This document shows positions 1-6,676 of a DNA stretch of 7,377 bases, piece after piece. How positions within the stretch are numbered: the stretch's first letter is position 1; every line of letters begins with the position of its first letter. Source of the DNA: Chitinophagaceae bacterium (lineage in GTDB: Bacteria; Bacteroidota; Bacteroidia; Chitinophagales; Chitinophagaceae). Under the pieces are notes generated by a model. The model was not told where the DNA came from. It saw nothing but the letters and a program-made list of their open reading frames with translations, and searched no databases. The stretch spans positions 1 through 7,377 of the forward strand of contig JAFMJX010000087.1 of the NCBI GenBank assembly GCA_017853235.1. The letters are read 5' to 3'. The translations under genes and the position numbers were made by a program.

Positions 1-385
1 TAGAAGCGGCGGTAAAGGGGGGCAAAACGTAAATAAAGTAGAAACAGCGGTACGTTTAAAACATGCGTCTGGTATTATAGTGGAGTGTCAACAATCCAGA
101 ACACAAGGAGAGAATAGAGAGTTGGCAATGAAAATGCTTAAGAGCAGATTGTATGAAGAAGAAATGCGTAAAAAGCAAGAAGCACTCAACGCAACTAATG
201 CAACAAAGAAAAAAATAGAGTGGGGAAGTCAAATAAGAAGTTATGTATTTCATCCATATAAAATGATTAAAGACCATCGAACTGATTACGAAGTAGGCAA
301 TGTAGGACCTGTGATGGATGGGGAAATTGATGGATTTATAAAAGCATATTTAATGCAAGAGAAATCTGATCAAGCAGATCATTAA
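1..385 (+). CDS. prfB: Peptide chain release factor 2, C-terminal part (5' end outside window)
   Basis: This class I release factor reads UGA and UAA stop codons in the ribosomal A site and triggers peptidyl-tRNA hydrolysis in the cytoplasm. The frame is open from base 2 and codes for about 127 residues before TAA at 383-385. The first visible residues are RSGGKGGQNVNKVETAVRL, which holds the catalytic GGQ motif (codons at 17-25) of domain 3. The later sequence WGSQIRSYVFHPYKMIKDHR, followed by EVGNVGPVMDG, is typical of RF2; RF1 has a TYNFPQ-type sequence there. The N-terminal domain, the stop-recognition tripeptide and any programmed frameshift site lie outside the window. Internal ATGs such as 80 or 128 are not the start, because clear RF2 homology runs upstream of them. 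The gene converges on the OstA-like gene and shares its stop palindrome with it. Confidence 0.95.
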   Translation, partial: RSGGKGGQNVNKVETAVRLKHASGIIVECQQSRTQGENRELAMKMLKSRLYEEEMRKKQEALNATNATKKKIEWGSQIRSYVFHPYKMIKDHRTDYEVGNVGPVMDGEIDGFIKAYLMQEKSDQADH

Positions 386-1968
386 TTATTTGCCAATATA
401 TCAAACTTATTTTTGGGTCTTAAGTTTTCTTGCCATTTGAATCCATTTAATTTTAATTCGGTGGCATGGGTTTGACCCATTGGCGTTAATTTTCCAACCA
501 ATCTGTTTCTGAATACTACTTTAGCAGGTTCGTTATTTTCAAAAGTGATTTCAATAATTTGAGCATTAGAATGATTCACTCCAATAAATCTTTTATCATT
601 GTCTAAAGCAAAATAAATATTTTCTGCATTGCCTCTACAACTCATTTTTGTTAAATCACCCTTATGAAACCAGGCATTTAAGCGAGTCCCTTTAATTTGG
701 TTAAATAAGTCTGCTGAATCTAATTTATTAATGGCAAATGCATTTTCAAATACATTTAATTGTTCTGGCTTTTTATCTTTTACATACATGTAAATGGTAT
801 CACCAGTAATTTGATTGTTACTAGTCCAAACTATAGGATGGTGAATGAGTCGTATGGTAGAATCGGATAAGGCATAAAATAAACTATCACACTTTGCTTG
901 TAAGGAGTCAGAATAAATTTTTACATTATGAAAAGCTTCAAAATATTTATTGAGTGTTGAATCGGTCATTTTACCTGCACTGTCTCTAGCTTTGGGAAAG
1001 GGCCTTGTTAAATCTGTGATTTTTCCTGAATATAAAGTGTCTGCACTTATATACATAGTGTCTTTAGCTTGTTTGATAAGAAGTAAAGGCATTTCGGTTG
1101 CTAATAAGGCACTTTTATTTCTGTTTGTTTTAATGTTATTGGCTAAAAGATCAAAGCCTACCGTGTCTTTGGAAGCATAAATGGCGTTGCCTCTAAATTC
1201 CCCTAACCCCAAGGAATCATTGATGGCCATATCATCTGCTATAAAGGTGTAGGTACTATCGTCAATGCTTGATCGTTCATATAGATAGCCTTTTTTTGTA
1301 CCTAAATTATAATTTCCATTTCGGGTACGAATAATTCTGGAGCCTGAAATTATTTTTGTAGGACTTGTGAAGTTCGCTAATTGAGAATAAGTGTTGTATT
1401 CAAGCGTGTCGGTATAAATATTGGTATCAGGGTCGGTGGCTTCCACTTTTCTTCTAAAAATAACATCTCTGGTGACGCCATAATAATAACCCTCCACACT
1501 TTTTAGTTTTGTCTTATTTCTTGTTAAGGTACCGCCTTTTTTATAAGTGCCAATTTTGACAGATACATCATAGTCTAGGGAATCGGTGGTTAACACTCCG
1601 CGACCATCTGTTAATTTGACTTTTTTGCGAAGAAATGCTTTTTTAGTGTTTCCAATATATTTTAAATACTGTGCGTAAGTATGTACACTATCAGCATCAT
1701 TGATATGAACATTTCCAAAACCTTCAAGTGTATTTTGTGATGTATTCAATATTAAACTATCGCCGTATAAAAGTGTTTTACCTTGTCTAATTTTTACATT
1801 TCCTACTAAAATTAAATAATCTACACTATCCATTTTTTTAACATTATAGCTTTCTGCTGACAAAAACTCAATGAGTTTGCTATTGCTGTCCACGATAGGT
1901 GGATTTTGCGCTTGCGCAGTAAAACTTACTAGCAAGAAAAATAATATGGAATAGCCAATTTTACTCAT
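382..1968 (-). CDS. OstA-like (LptA-type) periplasmic LPS transport protein
   Basis: A secreted protein of 528 residues, of the large OstA-like/LptA-related family of Bacteroidota. The family is thought to bridge LPS across the periplasm through beta-jellyroll repeats; this role is known for LptA and inferred here. An N-terminal signal peptide (SKIGYSILFFLLVSFTAQAQ) ends at an AQA-Q cleavage site. The body is rich in short beta-strand repeats of the form (A/S)D(T/S)L-Y, seen as YGDSLIL, TTDSLDY, YTDTLEY, SADTLYS and YSDSLQA. The C-terminal sequence ending LRPKNKFDILANN resembles relatives I remember from Chitinophagaceae. I choose ATG at 1966-1968 over the in-frame TTG at 1981-1983, since it puts the signal peptide directly at the N terminus. 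The start overlaps the mlaD-like stop by 8 bp, so the two are probably co-transcribed and translationally coupled. No Shine-Dalgarno is seen. It is much longer than E. coli LptA (about 185 aa), so I give no lptA symbol. Confidence 0.88.
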   Translation of the reverse strand: MSKIGYSILFFLLVSFTAQAQNPPIVDSNSKLIEFLSAESYNVKKMDSVDYLILVGNVKIRQGKTLLYGDSLILNTSQNTLEGFGNVHINDADSVHTYAQYLKYIGNTKKAFLRKKVKLTDGRGVLTTDSLDYDVSVKIGTYKKGGTLTRNKTKLKSVEGYYYGVTRDVIFRRKVEATDPDTNIYTDTLEYNTYSQLANFTSPTKIISGSRIIRTRNGNYNLGTKKGYLYERSSIDDSTYTFIADDMAINDSLGLGEFRGNAIYASKDTVGFDLLANNIKTNRNKSALLATEMPLLLIKQAKDTMYISADTLYSGKITDLTRPFPKARDSAGKMTDSTLNKYFEAFHNVKIYSDSLQAKCDSLFYALSDSTIRLIHHPIVWTSNNQITGDTIYMYVKDKKPEQLNVFENAFAINKLDSADLFNQIKGTRLNAWFHKGDLTKMSCRGNAENIYFALDNDKRFIGVNHSNAQIIEITFENNEPAKVVFRNRLVGKLTPMGQTHATELKLNGFKWQENLRPKNKFDILANN

Positions 1969-2962
1969 GTGTCGTATCTGCAATTGGCTTGCTTAAAGGG
2001 GTAGATTTATCTTTTTTACCAAAGACTGAAATATTGATATAGCGCTTAGGATGAACTTTAACATCATCCACTAAAGTGTTCAAACTTGTAATTGTATTTT
2101 TTAATTCCTTATAAACTGCAGGGTCGTTCATGAGTTTAGCAGCAGTTCCATTTCCTTCATTTAACTTCTTTAATGTGATATTTAATTCGGTTACTGCAGC
2201 ATGAATGGAACTGATTGCCTTATTAAGATCCGCTTGTTTGATATTTTGTGAAGTACTATCTAAATTAGTAAGAATAGCATTAATCTTATTATTATTGTCA
2301 TTTAAGTTTTTACTAAACTTATTGATATTATCAAAGGATTGGGCAATAGATCCATTTTGTTTTTGCAACATGCCTTCAATAGAAGCCATGGAGCTATTTA
2401 AATTTTTAGTAGTGGCGCTTAAATTATCTAATATGGTTTTAAAATTTTCTTTGTTTTGGTCATCTAATACTTTATTTAAATTATTCAACACTTTTTCAAG
2501 AGATGATATGGTATTTTTTGTTTGTTCACCTAAAGGGGAGAGGGTATTCATGATGTCGCCTAATAAACTTGCTGCTGGGGCAGTTTTTATAGTGTCTTCA
2601 TTGTTGAAATAGGTTTTAGCATCCCCTAGTACAATACTAATACTGTTGGTTCCTAGTGGGTTTTCTTGAATAGCAGCAATTGAGTTAGTGGGTATTTTGT
2701 AAGGTTCATTAAGTCGTACAGTTACCAAAATTTCTGATAAACTTTGATGCATGTTTTCTATTTCAAATACAGTTCCAACTTGGAAACCATTAATGAAAAC
2801 AGGATTAGAAACAATTAGTCCCTTGGTGTCAGTATACTTGGCATAAATAAAATTCCCAGATTTAAATATTGTTTTGCCTCTTAGAAAATTAAATCCAAGA
2901 ATAATGAGTGTTACTGCAATAACAGTTAATGCACCTACTTTTGTTTCATTTGATACTCGCAT
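1961..2962 (-). CDS. MlaD/MCE-domain inner-membrane protein
   Basis: A protein of 333 residues of the mammalian-cell-entry (MCE) family, which carries lipids between the inner and outer membranes; MlaD works with the MlaFEB ABC transporter. One N-terminal membrane segment is seen at about residues 9-27 (VGALTVIAVTLIILGFNFL), followed by the RGK stretch usual in Bacteroidota members. The MCE domain spans about 37-115 and includes GLIVSNPVFINGFQVGTV and the late motif ENPLGTNSISIVLGD. A long helical, probably coiled-coil region rich in Asn, Leu and Ser follows (about 140-300). The C-terminal motifs GNGTAAKLMNDP and VHPKRYINISVFG are common in this branch. The ATG start at 2962 has an AAGAAGG box 5 nt upstream. 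It lies 63 bp after the amidase and overlaps the OstA-like gene by 8 bp. The ATPase and permease partners are not in the window. The transported lipid cannot be read from the sequence. Confidence 0.9.
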   Translation of the reverse strand: MRVSNETKVGALTVIAVTLIILGFNFLRGKTIFKSGNFIYAKYTDTKGLIVSNPVFINGFQVGTVFEIENMHQSLSEILVTVRLNEPYKIPTNSIAAIQENPLGTNSISIVLGDAKTYFNNEDTIKTAPAASLLGDIMNTLSPLGEQTKNTISSLEKVLNNLNKVLDDQNKENFKTILDNLSATTKNLNSSMASIEGMLQKQNGSIAQSFDNINKFSKNLNDNNNKINAILTNLDSTSQNIKQADLNKAISSIHAAVTELNITLKKLNEGNGTAAKLMNDPAVYKELKNTITSLNTLVDDVKVHPKRYINISVFGKKDKSTPLSKPIADTTHE

Positions 2963-2967
2963 TCCAA

Positions 2968-2974
2968 CCTTCTT
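2968..2974 (-). promoter_or_regulatory. Shine-Dalgarno-like site of the mlaD-like gene
   Basis: On the minus strand AAGAAGG lies 5 nt before the ATG at 2962. This supports that start codon. The other starts in the window lack a comparable box, apart from a weaker TAAGG 8 nt before the amidase ATG, as is common in Bacteroidota. Confidence 0.5.
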
Positions 2975-2978
2975 TTAG

Positions 2979-3014
2979 AACTACAAATTTAGTTTTTAAA
3001 TACTAAATGTAGTT
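2979..3014. repeat. AT-rich inverted repeat between amidase and mlaD-like gene
   Basis: The arms AACTACA-aa-TTTAGT (2979-2993) and ACTAAA-TGTAGTT (3002-3014) pair over 13 bp with a 2-nt bulge (2986-2987) and an 8-nt loop. On neither strand is it followed by a T run, so it is not a standard intrinsic terminator. It fills more than half of the 63-bp gap and overlaps a possible -7 promoter box at 2984-2991. It could be a transcription attenuator, an mRNA stability element or an operator. The sequence alone does not decide. Confidence 0.5.
2984..2991 (-). promoter_or_regulatory. Possible Bacteroidota -7 box (TAAATTTG) before mlaD-like gene
   Basis: The minus strand reads TAAATTTG, an exact match to the Bacteroidota TAnnTTTG element. 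It would place a transcript start about 10-15 nt before the AAGAAGG box and ATG. No TTG or TTTG -33 element is found 19-21 bp upstream, and a match of six fixed bases is easy to find by chance in AT-rich DNA. If real, it gives mlaD and the OstA-like gene their own promoter besides read-through from the amidase. Confidence 0.3.
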
Positions 3015-3025
3015 GAATGATTCAA

Positions 3026-3970
3026 TTATGGCTTATTGCCATTTTCCTTTTTTTGAGTTTCCAAAGATTTTTTATAACGCAAAACTGCTTTGGTTATAAC
3101 TTCACATATTTGTTCTTGCCCATCTTCACTATTTAAGTACTCCTCGTCTTCGGGATTTGATATAAAACCTGTTTCTACTAACACTGCTGGCATTGCTACT
3201 GCTTGTAATACCCAAATACCCTTAGGTCTTTGTTTGGCTTCTCTGCTAATTCTTCCGGCATTTTTAAATTCTTCTTCAATGGTCAAAGCCAAACTTGCTG
3301 CTCTTTGAAAATATTGTTGCGTCAATAAACTAGCCATCATACTACGTGTAGGGTCGGCATTTTTATTTAATTCTTTAATTTGTCTTTCCGAAACTGAATC
3401 CAGTTTTTCAACCACTTCATCTACCATGTTGTCTGCAACTTCTTTTCTTTCTTCGGATTTTCCAACACCATAAATAAATGTTTCAGTCCCTCTTGCAGTG
3501 CTTGGAGTATAAGACACTTTATATTGTGGGACTCTCCTGGTTACTTTTCTTTTTTTGCCCCCTTTTTTTACGGTATAGGTTTTATTCGTGTAGCCAATGA
3601 TTTCTCTATTTTTTTTAGGGTCGGCCGAATTGGTATGTATACAAATAAACAAATCGCCTTTTGCTTGATTGGCAATTTGTGCTTTTTCCACTACCGTGTT
3701 AAAAATATCGGTTCTTCTTGTTAAAACCACTTCCACATCAGGCATGGCATTATGAAAATACTCCTCTAATTTTTGAGATATTGCCAAAGAAACGGCTGCT
3801 TCAGATGAAAATTTACCATAAGCGCCAGGATCTGTACCTCCATGACCAGGGTCAATTACGATGCGTTTTAGGGTTTTAACTGTCTTTTGAGCATATCCAG
3901 TCATGCTCACAGCACATATAATTGCCATAAGTCCCAAACGAAATGCTAAAATCAATCTATTTTGCTTCAT
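3026..3970 (-). CDS. N-acetylmuramoyl-L-alanine amidase (Amidase_3 family)
   Basis: A secreted zinc amidase of 314 residues that cuts the bond between MurNAc and L-alanine in peptidoglycan, in the periplasm. The signal peptide (about residues 1-27, ending MTGYAQ) precedes the catalytic domain from residue 34 on. Likely zinc ligands are H43 in IDPGHGGTDPGA, E57 in SSEAAVS and H112 in CIHTNS. E266 in AVLVETGFISNPEDEEYL is the likely catalytic glutamate. Between CIHTNSA and RGTETF lies an insertion of about 40 residues (118-158), very rich in Lys and Arg (KKGGKKRKVTRR); E. coli AmiC-type enzymes have only a few residues there. No SPOR, LysM or AMIN domain is present. The ATG at 3968-3970 is preceded 8 nt upstream by TAAGG. 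It is first in a leftward set with the mlaD-like and OstA-like genes and diverges from lptD with 13 bp between start codons. The family call is firm; the physiological role (cell separation or recycling) is not. Confidence 0.93.
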   Translation of the reverse strand: MKQNRLILAFRLGLMAIICAVSMTGYAQKTVKTLKRIVIDPGHGGTDPGAYGKFSSEAAVSLAISQKLEEYFHNAMPDVEVVLTRRTDIFNTVVEKAQIANQAKGDLFICIHTNSADPKKNREIIGYTNKTYTVKKGGKKRKVTRRVPQYKVSYTPSTARGTETFIYGVGKSEERKEVADNMVDEVVEKLDSVSERQIKELNKNADPTRSMMASLLTQQYFQRAASLALTIEEEFKNAGRISREAKQRPKGIWVLQAVAMPAVLVETGFISNPEDEEYLNSEDGQEQICEVITKAVLRYKKSLETQKKENGNKP

Positions 3971-3983
3971 AATCAGTGCCTTA

Positions 3984-6674
3984 ATGCGGTTTTACTTTAT
4001 TTTTGCACCAGTGATAACTACAGGATACAAAAATAACGAAAATTACTCCCGCTCTATTGTTAATATTGGCATTTTCCTAATATTAACTTTAGTTTTAATC
4101 CCATCCGTATCCCTTTGGAGCCAGGTTAAAAAATCCCCTAAAACTACAGTTCCAGTCGTTAAAATAACCCCCACGAAAGACACTACTTCACTTTCTGATT
4201 CAAGTCATCTAAAGCAAACCATCAAAATTTCAAAAGATAGTATTGATGCTCCAGTGGATTATAATGCCGAAGATTCTGGGGTGATGATAATGGCTACAAA
4301 AGAATTTTATTTGTATGGAAATGCTTTAACCAGATACAAGACTTCAAAGTTAGAAGCGGCAAATATTGTATACGATCAATTGAGCCAAAATATTAAAGCA
4401 TATGGAGCAAAAGATACTACGGGAAGTCCTTTGAGTAATCCTAAATTTGAAGAAGGAGATGTGACCTCGGTGAACGATTCCATCTATTTTAATATGAAAT
4501 CGGGTAAGGGTCTCACCAAAAATACTTATTTCCAGCAGGGTGAAATTTTTGTCAATGCCCTAACAATGAAAAAAGTAAACAAAGACGAGGCTTTTGCTTA
4601 TCGGGCCCGATTCACTACCTGTAATTTAGATGAGCCTCATTTTGCATTTAGAACCAACAAGCTAAAAATTATCACTGATAAAATTGGAGTTTCTGGGCCA
4701 ACTTTCCCCGAGTTTGAGGGAGTGCCATTTCCCATAGGTATTCCTTTTGGCATTTTTCCTTTAGCAAAAGGAAGGCATTCAGGATTTATGGCTCCCGCTT
4801 TTTCAACGAGTGAGGATTTTGGTTTAGGTTTTGAAGGATTGGGATATTACAAAGTACTGAGTGATAATTTTGATGCCACCGTTCGTTCTAATATTTATTC
4901 ATATGGCGGATGGAATTTGAATTTAAATAGTAAATATATTTTACGTTATAAGTTCATGGGTAATTTTAATTTGAGTTTACAAAAAACACGCATGCTGAAT
5001 CGCAATACTGCGATTAATGAAGAATATACAGGAGGTCGCACATTTATGATTAACTGGTCACACAGTATGGATCAACGAGCACGACCTGGAACTTCTTTTT
5101 CGGCAAATGTGAATTTTGGTAGTACCAAGTACAATAAAATGTTGTTGAACAATCCATTTCAAAATTATCAAAACCAAATTAGTTCTTCCATTAGTTATAA
5201 TAAAACATGGAATAATAAATACAATTTATCAGTCAATTTAAATCATAATCAAAATAACAATTTAGGTTTAGTCAATATGAGTTTGCCTAATATTAATTTT
5301 AATGCCATCACCATTTATCCATTTCAATCAAAGGATCAAATTGGCTCTGGAAAATGGTATGAAAAATTAGGCATTGGTTATAATGGAAGTTTTCAAAATC
5401 AATTTTCTTTTTATGATTCAGCATTTAATATCAATCGATTATTAGATACCATGCAATGGGGGGCACAGCACAGCATACCCATCAGTGTTTCATTACCATC
5501 TCTAGGCCCAATAACAGTTACACCTGGCGTTTCCTTTGAAGAAAAATGGTTTGGACAACAAAATACGCGTACTTGGAATAATACAACCAAACGAGTAGAT
5601 ACGACTATAAATCGAGGATTTTATCGTGCGCCACATATGAGTTTTAGTTTGGGTACTTCTACACGTTTATTTGGAACCTACAAGTTTAAAAATAGTAATA
5701 TCAAAGCCATACGACATGAAGTAAGGCCCTCTATGTCCATTAATTATACCCCTGATTTAGCAGCATCTTATCACTATACTACACAAATTGATACCTCAGG
5801 TCGTAAATATCGATTTTCTAAATATGACGGAGGTGGTTTAGGTGGAGCATTCTCCGAAGGTACTTTTGGAGGTATGGGTTTTGGCATAGATAACTTATTA
5901 GAAATGAAAGTGAAGGATAAAGCAGATACCAGTGCAGAAGCATTTAAAAAAGTAAAATTGATTGAAGGTTTTGGGTTTAATTCTAGTTACAATTTTTTAG
6001 CTGATAGTTTTGCTTTAAGTAACTTTAATATTTACTTGAGAACCACTTTGTTTGAGAAATTAAATATTACGTCCAATTTGACCTTGGATCCATATCAAAC
6101 CGACAACAAAGGCTTCAGAGTCAATAAATTTAATTTTGATCCTACAAAAATGAAGTTTGGAAGTGTTACCAGCGGAGGACTTTCTTTTTCTACTTCGTTT
6201 AAAAGTAAAGAAGCAAAAGAAACCAAAAACAAGGAAATACCTATTGATCCTTTTATGACTCCCGATGAGCAGCAAAGACAATTACAATATGCTAAATCTA
6301 ATCCTGCCGAATTTACCGACTTTAATATTCCATGGACTTTAACGGTTTCATATTCATTCCAATTCAACCGAACCATTAAACCCGATTATACTGGTTTTCA
6401 AATTAACACCTACTCTAGTTTAAATTTTAATGGAGACTTTAGCATTACTCCAAAGTGGAAATTAGGAGGTACCGGATATATTGATGTTGCAAAAGGAAAT
6501 ATTCAACAATTAAGTATGTTTATAACACGTGAAATGCATTGCTGGCAATTGGCTATTAACGTGACTCCTATTGGATTGTATAAATCTTTTAGTATCACAG
6601 TAAACCCTAAATCGGGAATTTTGAGAGACTTGAAAATAAACCGTAGCAGAACTTTTTCCTCCACAACGTACTAA
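3984..6674 (+). CDS. lptD: LPS assembly outer-membrane protein LptD
   Basis: The outer-membrane translocon that inserts LPS into the outer leaflet; in other bacteria it forms a plug-and-barrel complex with the lipoprotein LptE, which is not in this window. From ATG 3984 the product has 896 residues. A hydrophobic signal core (IVNIGIFLILTLVLIPSVSLWS) ends near residue 46. An OstA-type periplasmic domain follows (about 100-235, with FYLYGNALTRYK and LEAANIVYD). Then comes the conserved PFPIGIPFGIFPLAKGRHSG segment (about 248-267) and a C-terminal beta barrel of alternating aromatic strands. The end reads REMHCWQLAINVTPIGLYKS, a typical LptD closing motif. The start is uncertain. ATG 3984 gives a long N terminus before the signal core. 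GTG 4011 gives 887 residues and fits better with the possible -7 box at 3998-4005. An upstream ATG at 3903 would overlap the amidase and is unlikely. The stop lies 2 bp before the convergent plsC stop. Confidence 0.92.
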   Translation: MRFYFIFAPVITTGYKNNENYSRSIVNIGIFLILTLVLIPSVSLWSQVKKSPKTTVPVVKITPTKDTTSLSDSSHLKQTIKISKDSIDAPVDYNAEDSGVMIMATKEFYLYGNALTRYKTSKLEAANIVYDQLSQNIKAYGAKDTTGSPLSNPKFEEGDVTSVNDSIYFNMKSGKGLTKNTYFQQGEIFVNALTMKKVNKDEAFAYRARFTTCNLDEPHFAFRTNKLKIITDKIGVSGPTFPEFEGVPFPIGIPFGIFPLAKGRHSGFMAPAFSTSEDFGLGFEGLGYYKVLSDNFDATVRSNIYSYGGWNLNLNSKYILRYKFMGNFNLSLQKTRMLNRNTAINEEYTGGRTFMINWSHSMDQRARPGTSFSANVNFGSTKYNKMLLNNPFQNYQNQISSSISYNKTWNNKYNLSVNLNHNQNNNLGLVNMSLPNINFNAITIYPFQSKDQIGSGKWYEKLGIGYNGSFQNQFSFYDSAFNINRLLDTMQWGAQHSIPISVSLPSLGPITVTPGVSFEEKWFGQQNTRTWNNTTKRVDTTINRGFYRAPHMSFSLGTSTRLFGTYKFKNSNIKAIRHEVRPSMSINYTPDLAASYHYTTQIDTSGRKYRFSKYDGGGLGGAFSEGTFGGMGFGIDNLLEMKVKDKADTSAEAFKKVKLIEGFGFNSSYNFLADSFALSNFNIYLRTTLFEKLNITSNLTLDPYQTDNKGFRVNKFNFDPTKMKFGSVTSGGLSFSTSFKSKEAKETKNKEIPIDPFMTPDEQQRQLQYAKSNPAEFTDFNIPWTLTVSYSFQFNRTIKPDYTGFQINTYSSLNFNGDFSITPKWKLGGTGYIDVAKGNIQQLSMFITREMHCWQLAINVTPIGLYKSFSITVNPKSGILRDLKINRSRTFSSTTY
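3998..4005 (+). promoter_or_regulatory. Possible -7 box (TATTTTTG) for lptD
   Basis: The sequence TATTTTTG followed by CA matches the Bacteroidota TAnnTTTG element. It predicts a transcript start near 4009-4012, which would leave GTG 4011 as an almost leaderless start and exclude ATG 3984. No -33 TTG or TTTG is seen 19-21 bp upstream, so support is limited. Confidence 0.35.
4028..4035 (-). promoter_or_regulatory. Possible -7 box (TATTTTTG) for the amidase operon
   Basis: The minus strand reads TATTTTTG, another exact TAnnTTTG match, pointing at the amidase. A transcript starting near 4020 would have a leader of about 50 nt containing TAAGG before the ATG at 3970. No good -33 element is found. 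The box would lie inside lptD coding sequence and face the rightward box at 3998-4005, so the two transcripts would overlap by a few bases. Confidence 0.3.
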
Positions 6675-6676
6675 TA

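Noticed and set aside
364..392. Small hairpin (TGATC-AAGCA-GATCA at 367-381) followed by TTAATTATTT, as a prfB terminator
   Set aside because: The stem is only 5 bp, competes with an alternative 5-bp pairing (364-368 with 375-379), and the tract after it is broken by A residues.
950..1180. Plus-strand open frame of 76 codons
   Set aside because: It lies wholly antisense within the OstA-like gene and has no recognisable domain; it is a shadow frame.
2205..2612. Plus-strand open frame of 135 codons with a hydrophobic product
   Set aside because: It is the antisense image of the Asn/Leu-rich helical part of the mlaD-like gene, which by itself produces a Leu/Phe-rich frame.
3903..3983. N-terminal extension of lptD from ATG 3903, inside the amidase gene
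   Set aside because: The extra 27 residues overlap the amidase signal-peptide coding region on the other strand and push the signal core far from the N terminus.
6060..6376. Minus-strand open frames within lptD
   Set aside because: They overlap well-supported lptD barrel coding sequence and show no domain or start signal.
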